From Ornithinimicrobium sp. CNJ-824 (GTDB lineage: Bacteria; Actinomycetota; Actinomycetes; Actinomycetales; Dermatophilaceae), in NCBI RefSeq assembly GCF_001942405.1, contig NZ_MKKA01000002.1, positions 49,557-113,556 of the forward strand: DNA of 64,000 nucleotides. The letters are read 5' to 3'. Positions 52,183-61,089 of the stretch are shown in pieces. The notes under the pieces were generated by a model that was given only the letters and a program-made list of their open reading frames with translations, was not told where the DNA came from and searched no databases. How positions within the stretch are numbered: the stretch's first letter is position 1; each line of letters opens with the position of its first letter. Made by a program: the position numbers and the translations under genes.

Positions 52183-53022
52183 TCACCGCCGCTCCAGCCG
52201 CGGGTCGAGCCAGTCGCGCAGGCCGTCGCCGAAGAGGTTGAAGCCGAGCACCGACAGGGCGATCGCGGCGCCGGGGACGAGCGCGAGGTGGGGCGCCGAG
52301 CGCAGCGTGGTCTGCGCCTCGTAGAGCATCCGCCCCCACGACGCCTGCCCGGTGGGCGTGCCCAGGCCCAGGTAGGCCAGCGCCGCCTCGGCGAGGATCG
52401 CGATCGCGAACGACACCGAGGCCTGGACGATGACCAGCCCGGCGACGTTGGGCAGCACGTGCCGCCAGGCGATGGCCAGCGGGGAGCGGCCCGCGGCGCG
52501 CGCGGCGACGACGTACTCGCTCTTCATCACCCCGAGCGCGCCCGACCGGGTGATCCGCGCGAAGGCGGGGATCGTGGCGATCCCGATGGCGATCATCGCC
52601 ACCCGGGTGGACCCGCCGTAGAGCGCGGCGAACATGATCGCCAGCAGCAGGGCCGGGAAGGCCAGCAGCACGTCGTTGGTGCGCATGACGACCTGGCCGA
52701 GCCAGCCCGGCGACATGGCGGCCAGGATGCCCAGCGGCACGCCGACGACGGCGGCCACGCCGACGGCGACCAGCCCGACGTAGAGGGTGGTGCGGGCGCC
52801 GACGAGGATCTGGGTGAACACGTCCCGCCGGAAGCGGTCGGTGCCGAGCCAGTGCTCGGCGTTGGGGGTCTGGTACGCCTCGACGGGCAGCACCCGCATC
52901 GGCGGCCAAGGGGTCCAGACGTAGGAGACCAGGGCCAGCACGACGATCGCGGTCACGAGCACCCCGCCGACGACGAGGCTGGGGTTGAGCCGGCGCCCCC
53001 AGGCGCGCCCGACCTCGCTCAT
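52183..53022 (-). CDS. Oligopeptide ABC transporter permease (OppC type)
   Basis: A 279-residue inner-membrane permease with six helices. The N-terminal segment (LVVGGVLVTAIVVLALVSYVW) is followed by TPNAEHWLGTDRFRRDVFTQILVGARTTLYVG, the standard OppC/DppC periplasmic block, and the EAA loop AARAAGRSPLAIAWRHVLPNV near residue 165 that docks the ATPase. GDGLRDWLDPRL ends the chain. Its ATG overlaps the OppB-type stop as ATGA, so the two permeases are co-translated. Confidence 0.94.
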   Translation of the reverse strand: MSEVGRAWGRRLNPSLVVGGVLVTAIVVLALVSYVWTPWPPMRVLPVEAYQTPNAEHWLGTDRFRRDVFTQILVGARTTLYVGLVAVGVAAVVGVPLGILAAMSPGWLGQVVMRTNDVLLAFPALLLAIMFAALYGGSTRVAMIAIGIATIPAFARITRSGALGVMKSEYVVAARAAGRSPLAIAWRHVLPNVAGLVIVQASVSFAIAILAEAALAYLGLGTPTGQASWGRMLYEAQTTLRSAPHLALVPGAAIALSVLGFNLFGDGLRDWLDPRLERR

Positions 53023-53969
53023 CGGGCCCCCGTCCGCAGCCGCGGGTCGATCAGCAGGTAGAGCAGGTCGACGACGAAGTTGATGACCAGGACCGCCACG
53101 ACGAGCACCATGACCACGGCCTGCACGGTGAGCAGCTCGCGCTTGGCCACCGAGTCCAGCAGCAGCGAGCCCAGCCCGGGGACGACGAAGACGCGCTCGA
53201 CGACGACCGCGCCGATGAGCAGGGTGGCCAGCTGCAGGCCCAGGACCGTGACGACCGGGACGGCGGCGTTGCGCAGGCCGTGCCGGACCAGGGCCTGCAC
53301 CGGCCGCAGCCCCTTGGCCCGGGCGGTGCGCAGGTAGTCCTCGCGGAGCACGTCGAGCACGGCCGAGCGCACGTAGCGGGCCAGCACCGCCCCCTGCACC
53401 AGCGCGAGGGACAGCGCCGGCATCGCCAGCCGCCGGGCGAAGCCCACCGGGTCCTGCGCCGGCACCACCCACCCGCCCGAGGGGAGCCAGCCCAGCCGGA
53501 CGGCGAAGACCGAGATCATGAGGATCCCCGCCAGGAAGGCGGGCACGGCCACGCCGACCTGGGAGAGCCCGGAGAGGACGATCCCGTCCCAGTGGCGGTG
53601 CCGCAGCGCCATCCACAGGCCGACCGGCACGGCGACGACGAGCGCGAGGAGCATCGCCGAGACGACGAGCCAGGCCGTGACGAGCAGCCGGTCGGCGATC
53701 TGGGGGCCGATCGGGGCGCGGGAGAGGAACTCCACGCCCGGGTCGAGGGTGAGCAGCCCGCCGACCCAGTCGACGTACTGCACGAGCACCGGCCGGTCCA
53801 GCCCGAACTGGGTGCGCAGCGCCCGGACCGCCTCCTCCGAGGCGTTCACCCCCAGCGCGACCCGGGCCGGGTCGCCGGGCAGGACGCGCATGAAGGCGAA
53901 GACCACCACCGAGGCCAGCGCCAGGCTCACCAGCAGCACCGTCAGCCGGTGCGCGACTCGCAGGAGCAT
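53019..53969 (-). CDS. Oligopeptide ABC transporter permease (OppB type)
   Basis: A 316-residue permease with six helices: first helix LTVLLVSLALASVVVFAFMRVLPGDPA with the LPGDP signature, then RTQFGLDRPVLVQYVDWVGGLL, and the EAA loop TARAKGLRPVQALVRHGLRNAAVPVV near residue 215. VFVVPGLGSLLLDSV and VVDLLYLLIDPRLR close it. It forms the membrane pore with the OppC-type subunit. It begins 54 bases after the solute-binding protein gene in the same operon. Confidence 0.94.
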   Translation of the reverse strand: MLLRVAHRLTVLLVSLALASVVVFAFMRVLPGDPARVALGVNASEEAVRALRTQFGLDRPVLVQYVDWVGGLLTLDPGVEFLSRAPIGPQIADRLLVTAWLVVSAMLLALVVAVPVGLWMALRHRHWDGIVLSGLSQVGVAVPAFLAGILMISVFAVRLGWLPSGGWVVPAQDPVGFARRLAMPALSLALVQGAVLARYVRSAVLDVLREDYLRTARAKGLRPVQALVRHGLRNAAVPVVTVLGLQLATLLIGAVVVERVFVVPGLGSLLLDSVAKRELLTVQAVVMVLVVAVLVINFVVDLLYLLIDPRLRTGAR

Positions 53970-54023
53970 GGGGAAGGTGGTCTCCGTCTCGCCTCGGGCG
54001 GGTGCGGACCGTCGGGGCGTCGG

Positions 54024-55637
54024 TCAGCCGCGGCCGAGCTGGGCCAGGCGGAAGGACTCGGTGATCGCGTTCTCGGGCAGCCCGGTGATGTCCGGGTCGG
54101 CGACCATGAGGTTGGGCAGCAGGAAGAGGAAGTCGGCTGCCGCGTCGGTGCTGATCAGCTCGGCGGCCTCCTGCATCTTCTGCACCTGCTCCTCCTGGGT
54201 GCCGGCGTCGGCCTCGTCGAGCAGGGTCCGCAGCTCCTCGGTGCCGTAGGAGGTGTAGTAGTCCGGGTTGCCGAAGACGTTGCCCAGGTCGCGGGGCTCG
54301 ACGTGCGCGACGATCGACATGTCGTAGTCCTTGTTGGTGTAGACCGTCTCCAGCCAGGCCGAGGGGAACTCCAGCTCGTCGACGGTGACCTCGAAGCCCG
54401 CGTCCTCGAGCATGGACTCGACCACGGTGCCGCACGCGACGGCATACGGGAGGGTGGGCAGGCGCAGGCGCACCTCCTCGCCCTCGGCGCCGGCCTCCTG
54501 CAGGAGGGTGCGGGCCCGCTCGGGGTCGAAGGGGTAGTCGCCGGTGCGGTCCTCGTACCAGGGGTCGGTGGGCGGGACCATGCTGCCGATGAGCTCGCCG
54601 CGGCCGGCCCAGCAGGTGTCCAGCAGGCTCTCGTGGTCGATCGCGTGGCGCGCCGCCTGGCGCACCTGCAGGTCGGTGAACGGGCCGTCGCCGTTGTTGA
54701 AGGACAGGACGACCTCGCCGTTGGTGGTGCCCTCGACGATCTGGTAGTCACCGCCCTCGAACTGGTCGAGCGACTCCGGTGCCTGGACGGTGGAGACGAT
54801 GTCGATGGCGTCGGTGAGCATCGCGTTGTTGAGCGCGTTGGGGTCGCGGAAGTAGTGCATCTCCACGGTGGCGAAGTACGGCGTCTCGCCGTGGTAGTCC
54901 TCGTTGCGCTGCAGGGTGATCCGGGAGCCGCGCTGCCACTCGTCGAAGACGTAGGGGCCGGTGCCGACCGGGTCGTTGGCCAGGTCGTCCACGCCCTCGG
55001 TGTCGTACATCGCGCCGACGCGGGTGGTCAGCGCGTAGAGGAACTGGTTGCTGGGCCGGGAGAGGGTGACCTCGAGCGTGCGGTCGTCGACCGCCTCGAC
55101 GCCCTCGACGACGTCGAGCTGGGCCTTCAGGCTCGTGGTCCAGGCGTCGGAGGAGACCCGCTCGAGGGAGAACGCCGCGTCCTCGGCGGTGAACTCCGAG
55201 CCGTCGCTGAAGGTGACGCCGTCCTTGAGGGTGAAGGTGTAGGTCAGCCGGTCCTCGCTCACCTCCCAGTCCTCGGCGAGCGCCCCGACGACCTCCCCCG
55301 TCTCGACGTCGACGCGCACGAGCGTCTCGTAGACGTTGTCGAGCAGCAGCTGCGGGATCGCGGCGCCGTCGGTGGTGGAGAAGTCGAGGCTGGCCGGCTC
55401 GGCCACCAGGCCGATGCGCACGGTCTCGTCGCTGCCGCCGCCGGCGGCCTCCCCCGTCGCGGCACCGGTGTCGTCCTCGGCGTCGGCCGGGTCGGTCGCC
55501 TCCTCGGTGCCCCCGTCCCCCGGGTCGGTGGTCGGGTCGCTGCTGCCGGCGCCCGCGTTGCACCCCGCGAGCAGGGCCACCGCGGCGACGCCGGCGACGG
55601 CGCGGGCGCGGGTTCTCGTCCTCATCGACGTCCTCAT
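54024..55637 (-). CDS. Oligopeptide-type solute-binding lipoprotein
   Basis: A 537-residue family 5 extracellular solute-binding protein. The signal ends with the lipobox LLAGC (Cys26), so it is lipid-anchored outside the membrane, followed by an Asp/Glu/Gly-rich linker. The core shows VRIGLVAEPASLDFS, LLLDNVYETLVRVDVETGEVVGALAEDWEVSEDRLTYTF-type block, and FSDGSEFTAEDAAFSLERV, then VGTGPYVFDEWQRGSRITLQRNEDY. The first gene of the operon. The ligand is probably a peptide or a similar solute; nickel-specific histidines were not seen. Confidence 0.94.
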   Translation of the reverse strand: MRTSMRTRTRARAVAGVAAVALLAGCNAGAGSSDPTTDPGDGGTEEATDPADAEDDTGAATGEAAGGGSDETVRIGLVAEPASLDFSTTDGAAIPQLLLDNVYETLVRVDVETGEVVGALAEDWEVSEDRLTYTFTLKDGVTFSDGSEFTAEDAAFSLERVSSDAWTTSLKAQLDVVEGVEAVDDRTLEVTLSRPSNQFLYALTTRVGAMYDTEGVDDLANDPVGTGPYVFDEWQRGSRITLQRNEDYHGETPYFATVEMHYFRDPNALNNAMLTDAIDIVSTVQAPESLDQFEGGDYQIVEGTTNGEVVLSFNNGDGPFTDLQVRQAARHAIDHESLLDTCWAGRGELIGSMVPPTDPWYEDRTGDYPFDPERARTLLQEAGAEGEEVRLRLPTLPYAVACGTVVESMLEDAGFEVTVDELEFPSAWLETVYTNKDYDMSIVAHVEPRDLGNVFGNPDYYTSYGTEELRTLLDEADAGTQEEQVQKMQEAAELISTDAAADFLFLLPNLMVADPDITGLPENAITESFRLAQLGRG

Positions 55638-55717
55638 GGCTCCGCATCATCCTGCATGGCACCCCGCCACCGCCACCCGCCCCTGCCGTCGCCGGCGGTC
55701 TGGGCCACAATCGGGGG

Positions 55718-57124
55718 GTGGCCACCCCCACCCCAAGACAGGCGCTGCTCAGGTCCGTGTCCCTCTGGGACCGCAACCCGATCGCGGCCAACGCGTTCCG
55801 CACGATGCTCGCGGTCGCGCTGGCCTGGATCGTGGCCTCCAACCTGCCCGGCGAGGCGTCGAACTACGCCTACTACGCGCCGCTGGGCGCGGTCATCGCC
55901 ACGACCAACAACCCCGGCGGCTCGCTGCGCACCGCGCTGCAGGCCTCGGCCGCGATCGTCCTGGGCGGCACGGCGGCCATCGTCGCCGACTTCTTCGGCG
56001 ACCACGACGGCTGGCTCGCGATGGGGATCACCGTCGGCATCGCGGTGGTCCTGGGCTCCTTCCGCTGGCTGGGTCCGATGGGGTCCTGGGTGCCGACGGC
56101 CGCGTTGTTCACGCTCATCTTCGGCGGCGGCGACCTGCCGTTCGTCGGGTACTACACGCTGCTGATCCTGCTCGGTGCGGTCATGGCGATCCTCATCGCC
56201 GTCGTCCTGCCCGGCCAGCCGGTCGCGCTGGCCGAGCAGAACCTGGACCGGTTGCGCTACGCCCTGTCCAACCGGGTCGAGGACGTCATCGACCGGCTCG
56301 AGGACGACCTGGAGGCCGCGCAGGAGGAGGACGAGGACGACGAGGAGCAGAAGGACTCCGCGGACGCCCAGGGCCGGGGGGACCAGCGCGAGACCCGGGG
56401 GGCGGCGACGACCGGCGGGACGGAGACCGAGGGGACCCGGCAGGAGGACGCCCGCAGCGCCGAGGAGATGGCGGAGGACGCCAAGGACCCCGGGAAGGGC
56501 CGGGCCCCCGACCTCGACCAGGAGCTGGCCAGGGCGCGGGAGTCGGTGGCCGAGCTGCGCGACGCCCGGCGCAAGAACCAGCGCGCCTACCAGCACGGCG
56601 CCACGATCGCCCGGGCCGAGGACCAGCTGCGCACCTGGGAGTTCGCCGCGGCGGCGATGGGGATGGTCGCCGCCGGCAGCGACCTGAGGGGGCCGGCCAT
56701 GCGGGAGCCGGTGGCCGAGGTCACCTGCGAGGCGCTGCGCGCGCTGCAGGAGCTGCTCGACGGCTGGCGCCTGCCCATGGACACCCTGGACCTGCGACGC
56801 ATGCGGAGGGCCACCGAGGCCCTGGACGACGTCGTCAACGACCCCTCCACCCCGGCCTCCCCCACGGCGACCGCCGTCCTCATCACCATGTCGCGGACGC
56901 TGGAGATGCTGGCGTCCCGGGAGAAGTCCTACGAGGACGAGGAGCAGCGGCGCGAGGAGGAGAAGGCTCGGAAGGAGCAGGAGAAGGAGGAGAAGGAAGC
57001 GGAGAAGGAGCGCAGGAAGCAGGAGAAGGAGGAGCGGAAGAACAAGAAGGAGACGTCGGGGGGCGGGGAGGACGACGGGGCGCCCGCGACGACCGATCGG
57101 AAGGACAGCGGCGGGGGGACGTAG
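55718..57124 (+). CDS. FUSC/aromatic-acid exporter-like membrane protein with charged helical tail
   Basis: A 468-residue protein. Residues 1-170 contain about five helices of the FUSC type (NAFRTMLAVALAWIVASNL, YYAPLGAVIATT, AAIVLGGTAAIVADFF, LAMGITVGIAVVLGSF, LLILLGAVMAILIAVVLP). A cytosolic domain follows, interrupted by a very acidic segment (EEDEDDEEQKD) near residue 205. The last 70 residues are almost only Glu, Lys, Arg and Gln in a pattern of a stable single alpha helix. FUSC proteins are thought to export aromatic acids or other small molecules. It starts with GTG at 55718, divergent from the solute-binding gene. Confidence 0.8.
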   Translation: MATPTPRQALLRSVSLWDRNPIAANAFRTMLAVALAWIVASNLPGEASNYAYYAPLGAVIATTNNPGGSLRTALQASAAIVLGGTAAIVADFFGDHDGWLAMGITVGIAVVLGSFRWLGPMGSWVPTAALFTLIFGGGDLPFVGYYTLLILLGAVMAILIAVVLPGQPVALAEQNLDRLRYALSNRVEDVIDRLEDDLEAAQEEDEDDEEQKDSADAQGRGDQRETRGAATTGGTETEGTRQEDARSAEEMAEDAKDPGKGRAPDLDQELARARESVAELRDARRKNQRAYQHGATIARAEDQLRTWEFAAAAMGMVAAGSDLRGPAMREPVAEVTCEALRALQELLDGWRLPMDTLDLRRMRRATEALDDVVNDPSTPASPTATAVLITMSRTLEMLASREKSYEDEEQRREEEKARKEQEKEEKEAEKERRKQEKEERKNKKETSGGGEDDGAPATTDRKDSGGGT

Positions 57125-57133
57125 CATCGGCAG

Positions 57134-58207
57134 ATGGATGGGGACCGCACGCAGGACGCCGGACGTCGGCGCGTGCTCGTCGTGGCCCCGGACAAGTTCC
57201 GGGGGTCGCTGACCGCCCCCGAGGTGGTCGCCGCGGTCACCCCCGCCGCCGAGGAGCTGGGCTGGCAGGTCCGGGGCATGCCGTTCTGCGACGGCGGGGA
57301 GGGCATGCTCGACGCCTTCGGCGGGGCGACCCGCACGAGCACGGTCACCGGGCCGCACGGCCGTCCGGTGCAGGCCGCCTGGCGGCTCGGCGACGACGGC
57401 ACGGCCGTCATCGAGAGCGCACAGGCCTCCGGCCTGGCGCTGGCCGGCGGCGCCGCCGCCAACGACCCGGTGCGGGCCACGAGCCGCGGCACCGGTGAGC
57501 TGGTCGCCGAGGCGGTGCGCGCCGGGGCCCGGACCGTCATCGTCGGGCTGGGCGGGTCGGCCACGACCGACGGGGGTCGCGACGCGGTCGCCGCGGTGCT
57601 CGAGCGGATGGACGGCCGGACCCCCCTGGGGCTGGGCGTCGACGTCGTCGCCGCCTGCGACGTGACGACCGTGCTCACCGACGCCGCTCGGGTCTTCGGC
57701 CCGCAGAAGGGCGCCGACCCCGAGCAGGTCGAGGAGCTGACCGCGCGGCTGGAACGGGTGCAGGCGGAGTACCTCGACGTCTTCGGCGAGCGTCTCGCCG
57801 CCGCCGGGGTGGACCTGCCCACGATGCCCGGCGGAGGTGCCGCCGGCGGCCTCGGCGCCGGGCTCGTGGCGCTCGGGGGTCGGCTGGCCCCCGGCTTCGA
57901 CGTCGTCGCCCAGCACGTGGGGCTCGAGGCCGCGCTGGAGGGGGCCGACGCGGTCCTGACCGGCGAGGGGGCCCTGGACGAGCAGTCCTTCCGCGGCAAG
58001 GTCGTCGGCGGCGTGGCCTCGGCCGCGGCGCGGCACGGCATCCCGGTCGTGGTCCTCGTCGGGACCGTGCGGCCGGGCACCCCCGTGGGCCAGGTGGGGC
58101 GGGTCAGCGCCGTCGACCTCTCCGCCCGGTTCGGCGCGCACGCCTCCTGGCACCGCACCGCCGAGTGCCTGGCCCGGGCGACCCGCGAGCAGCTGCTCCG
58201 GCTCTGA
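57134..58207 (+). CDS. Glycerate kinase
   Basis: A 357-residue glycerate kinase of the GlxK/GarK family (2-phosphoglycerate-forming). The N-terminal VLVVAPDKFRGSLTAPEVVAA and FCDGGEGMLDAF are diagnostic, with ATSRGTGELVAEAVRAGARTVIVGLGGSATTDGGR near residue 115, VFGPQKGADPEQV, and MPGGGAAGGLGAGLVALGG near 235, then LTGEGALDEQSFRGKV. It can use glycerate produced by the 2-hydroxyacid dehydrogenase at 29 kb. It lies nine bases after the FUSC gene on the same strand; co-transcription is possible but without a clear functional link. Confidence 0.94.
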   Translation: MDGDRTQDAGRRRVLVVAPDKFRGSLTAPEVVAAVTPAAEELGWQVRGMPFCDGGEGMLDAFGGATRTSTVTGPHGRPVQAAWRLGDDGTAVIESAQASGLALAGGAAANDPVRATSRGTGELVAEAVRAGARTVIVGLGGSATTDGGRDAVAAVLERMDGRTPLGLGVDVVAACDVTTVLTDAARVFGPQKGADPEQVEELTARLERVQAEYLDVFGERLAAAGVDLPTMPGGGAAGGLGAGLVALGGRLAPGFDVVAQHVGLEAALEGADAVLTGEGALDEQSFRGKVVGGVASAAARHGIPVVVLVGTVRPGTPVGQVGRVSAVDLSARFGAHASWHRTAECLARATREQLLRL

Positions 58208-58343
58208 CCCGCAGCACCGTCGACGGTCCGCACGCACGTCCGCGGGCACGGGGCCGGCGCGGCCCCCCACGGCCCGGCACGACGGCATACCCCCCGATGT
58301 TGCTTTCCCCGGACCCGTGGGCCACACTTGTTACCAAGAAGTA

Positions 58344-58365
58344 GGTACTCCCGGTACCGGGTACC
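58344..58365. promoter_or_regulatory. GGTAC repeats upstream of acyl-CoA dehydrogenase gene
   Basis: GGTAC occurs three times (58344, 58353, 58360). The middle copy is in the perfect 12-bp palindrome CCCGGTACCGGG (58350-58361). The block ends 22 bases before the GTG start and follows TTGTTACC, an AT-richer patch. It looks like an operator for a fatty-acid-responsive repressor, but no such regulator is in the window. Confidence 0.45.
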
Positions 58366-58387
58366 GGGACTCAACGTGGAGGCGACC

Positions 58388-60250
58388 GTGGGTCACTACC
58401 GGAGCAACGTCCGTGACATCGAGTTCATGCTGTTCGACGTGCTGGAGCGGGGGGACGTGCTGGGCACCGCGCCGTTCGAGGACATCGACGTCGAGACCGC
58501 CCGCGACGTGCTGCACCAGGTCGCCGAGCTGGCCGAGGGGCCCATCGGGGACTCGCTGCTGGAGTCCGACCGCACGCCCCCGGTGCTCGACCCCGCCGAC
58601 GGCTCGGTGACCATGCCCGAGTCGTTCGTGAAGTCCTACCAGACCTGGGTGGACAACGAGTGGTGGCGCCTGGAGGTCCCCACCGAGCTGGGCGGCACGG
58701 CCTCCCCGCCGAGCCTGGCCTGGGCCGTCGCCGAGATGGTCCTCGGCGCCAACCCTGCGGTGAAGATGTACTCCGCCGGCTTCTCCTTCGCCACGGTCCT
58801 CTACCGCCTGGGCACGCCGGAGCAGCAGAAGCTGGCCCAGCTCATGGTGGACCGGAAGTGGGGCGCGACCATGGTGCTCACCGAGCCGGACGCCGGCTCG
58901 GACGTCGGGGCCGGCCGCGCCAAGGCCGTGCAGGCCGAGGACGGCTCCTGGCACATCAGCGGCGTGAAGCGGTTCATCACCAGCGGCACGGCCCCGTTCT
59001 ACGACAACGTCATCCACTTCGTCCTGGCCCGTCCCGAGGGTGCCGGCCCGGGCACCAAGGGGCTGTCGCTGTTCGTCGTGCCCGGCAAGCACGTCGACCT
59101 GGAGACCGGCGAGGTCGGCGAGGTCAACGGCGTGCAGGTGGCCAACATCGAGCACAAGATGGGCCTGAAGGTCTCCACCACCTGCGAGCTGCGCTTCGGC
59201 GAGGACGAGTCGCGGCCCGCCGTCGGCTGGCTGCTCGGCGAGGTCCACGACGGGATCGCCCAGATGTTCCGGGTCATCGAGTACGCCCGGATGCTCGTGG
59301 GCACCAAGGCCATCGCGACCCTGTCGACCGGCTACCTCAACGCGCTGGACTACGCCAAGGAGCGGGTCCAGGGCGCCGACCTGACGCAGATGACGGACAA
59401 GACCGCCCCGCGGGTGACGATCACCTCCCACCCCGACGTGCGGCGCTCGCTCATGCTGCAGAAGTCCTACGCAGAGGGGCTGCGGGCGCTGATGCTCTAC
59501 ACCGCCTCCTTCCAGGACACGGTGCAGGCCGCCCAGCTGGCGTCCGGGCACGAGCAGGTCGAGCCGGACTCCGAGGCCGCGATGGCGGTCAAGGTCAACG
59601 ACCTGCTCCTGCCGCTGGTCAAGGGCTGCGGCTCCGAGCGGGCCTGGGTGCTGCTGGGCACCGAGTCCCTGCAGACCTTCGGCGGCTCGGGCTTCCTGCA
59701 GGACTACCCCGTCGAGCAGTACGTCCGCGACGCCAAGATCGACTCCCTCTACGAGGGCACGACCGCGATCCAGGGCCTGGACTTCTTCTTCCGCAAGATC
59801 GTCCGCGACAAGGGCGCGGCCCTGGGCTACGTCGCGCAGCAGATCATGGCCACCGCGACCGCGCAGACCGACGACGGGCTGGGCGAGGTGCGCCAGGCCG
59901 TGATGCGGGCGCTGGGCGAGCTGCAGGCGATGGTCGAGCACCTCGTCGGCAAGGCGATGGCCTCCCAGCAGGAGGCCGAGCAGATCTACGCGGTCGGCCT
60001 GCACACCACCCGGCTGCTCATGGCCGCCGGCGACCTCGTCATCGCCTGGCTGCTGCTGCGCCAGGCCGAGGTGGCCCAGCGGCTGCTGACCGCCGGCGAG
60101 CGGCCGGCCGACGAGGCCTTCCTCAAGGGCAAGGTGGCCGCCGCCCGGTTCTTCGCCGCCGAGGTGCTGCCCCGGCTGGGCGCGGACCGTCGGGTCGTCA
60201 CCGCCGGCGACGCCTCGGAGCTGATGGAGCTGCCGGAGGAGTCCTTCTGA
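58388..60250 (+). CDS. Large acyl-CoA dehydrogenase (FadE5-like)
   Basis: A 620-residue flavoprotein, longer than the usual 380 residues because of an N-terminal helical extension ([21 protein letters not shown]) and a C-terminal DUF1974/AcdN-like domain. FAD and substrate motifs: [19 protein letters not shown] near 180, [16 protein letters not shown] [10 protein letters not shown], the [32 protein letters not shown] block near 440 with the catalytic Glu. This architecture matches mycobacterial FadE5. Electrons would go through ETF to EtfD (38.7 kb). The GTG at 58388 has GGAGG five bases upstream and gives the family's standard start. Confidence 0.93.
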   Translation: MGHYRSNVRDIEFMLFDVLERGDVLGTAPFEDIDVETARDVLHQVAELAEGPIGDSLLESDRTPPVLDPADGSVTMPESFVKSYQTWVDNEWWRLEVPTELGGTASPPSLAWAVAEMVLGANPAVKMYSAGFSFATVLYRLGTPEQQKLAQLMVDRKWGATMVLTEPDAGSDVGAGRAKAVQAEDGSWHISGVKRFITSGTAPFYDNVIHFVLARPEGAGPGTKGLSLFVVPGKHVDLETGEVGEVNGVQVANIEHKMGLKVSTTCELRFGEDESRPAVGWLLGEVHDGIAQMFRVIEYARMLVGTKAIATLSTGYLNALDYAKERVQGADLTQMTDKTAPRVTITSHPDVRRSLMLQKSYAEGLRALMLYTASFQDTVQAAQLASGHEQVEPDSEAAMAVKVNDLLLPLVKGCGSERAWVLLGTESLQTFGGSGFLQDYPVEQYVRDAKIDSLYEGTTAIQGLDFFFRKIVRDKGAALGYVAQQIMATATAQTDDGLGEVRQAVMRALGELQAMVEHLVGKAMASQQEAEQIYAVGLHTTRLLMAAGDLVIAWLLLRQAEVAQRLLTAGERPADEAFLKGKVAAARFFAAEVLPRLGADRRVVTAGDASELMELPEESF

Positions 60251-60275
60251 GGGATCTGACCACGGTCCTCCCGGC

Positions 60276-60695
60276 TCAGGCGTAGCGCTTCTGCCGGAAG
60301 ACGACGATCCGCATCATGAGGTACATGAACACCGCCTCGCAGGCCCCGGCGACGAGCCGGGCGGCGAGGAAGTGCACGCCGACGGCCTCGAGCGTGCTGG
60401 ACAGCAGCAGGATGAACAGCACGTAGTTGGCCACGACGGTCAGCACGTAGCGGCCTGTCTGCCCGGCCACGGGTCCGTGCGACTGGAAGTTCAGCCACCG
60501 GTTGAGCACGAACGCCAGGGTGAACGCGACGAGGTAGCCGACGGTGACGGCGACCGGGTAGGGCAGCTCCAGGACGTCGAAGCCGACGGCCAGGACGGTC
60601 AGGTCGACGGCGTAGGTGAAGGAGCTGATCGCCGCGAAGCCGATCGCGGTGGCGGGCAGGATCCGTGCCAGCCCGCGTGGGAGCCACGCGTGCAC
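60276..60695 (-). CDS. GtrA-family membrane protein
   Basis: A 139-residue protein with four membrane helices: ILPATAIGFAAISSFTYAVDLTVLAVG, YPVAVTVGYLVAFTLAFVLNRWLNFQ, YVLTVVANYVLFILLLSSTLEAVG, and a last LVAGACEAVFMYLMMRIVVF. NRWLNFQ after helix 2 is the GtrA signature. GtrA proteins are thought to flip lipid-linked sugars in cell-wall or glycolipid synthesis. GTG start. It converges on the acyl-CoA dehydrogenase gene. Confidence 0.88.
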   Translation of the reverse strand: MHAWLPRGLARILPATAIGFAAISSFTYAVDLTVLAVGFDVLELPYPVAVTVGYLVAFTLAFVLNRWLNFQSHGPVAGQTGRYVLTVVANYVLFILLLSSTLEAVGVHFLAARLVAGACEAVFMYLMMRIVVFRQKRYA

Positions 60696-60752
60696 CCGGT
60701 CCCGGGCCGCGGCGAACCGGTCCGCCGCGGTCCCGGCGCGGGGACCGACGGC

Positions 60753-60983
60753 TCAGACGTCGCGGTGACGGACGTCGGTGTCGTCGCGCCGGTCGACGAC
60801 CTCACGGTGGGTGGTGTTGGCGCGCTGGGTGTTCATCACCAGGCCCAGGAGGAGGGCCAGGACGCCCGCCGCCATGAGGATGTAGCCGACCGTCTGCAGC
60901 TCGATGCCGTAGACCGCGTAGTTGACCGCGAACGCGAGGATCGCGCCGACGGCGAGGAGGAAGATGCCGAGGCCGAGGCCCAT
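60753..60983 (-). CDS. DUF6458-type two-helix membrane protein
   Basis: A 76-residue protein with GLGLGIFLLAVGAILAFAVNYAVYGIELQTVGYILMAAGVLALLLGLVM, which is the recognised pattern of this small family (two helices joined by the GIELQTVG loop), followed by a charged tail (QRANTTHREVVDRRDDTD). It is very common in actinobacteria and of unknown function. ATG start complementary to 60981-60983. It lies between GtrA and the amidase gene, on the same strand. Confidence 0.85.
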   Translation of the reverse strand: MGLGLGIFLLAVGAILAFAVNYAVYGIELQTVGYILMAAGVLALLLGLVMNTQRANTTHREVVDRRDDTDVRHRDV

Positions 60984-61089
60984 GGTGGTTCCTTTCCGTG
61001 AAGACCGTCCACCACGGTAGCCCGTCCGACGCCGACCGGCCTGTCGACGCGCTGCGGCGGTCGTCGAGACGGTCGGCCGCGGGGTGGCC

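Noticed and set aside
50261..55637. A nickel or siderophore-peptide specific ABC system
   Set aside because: The permeases and ATPases fit the oligopeptide family only in general. No residue seen supports a special ligand.
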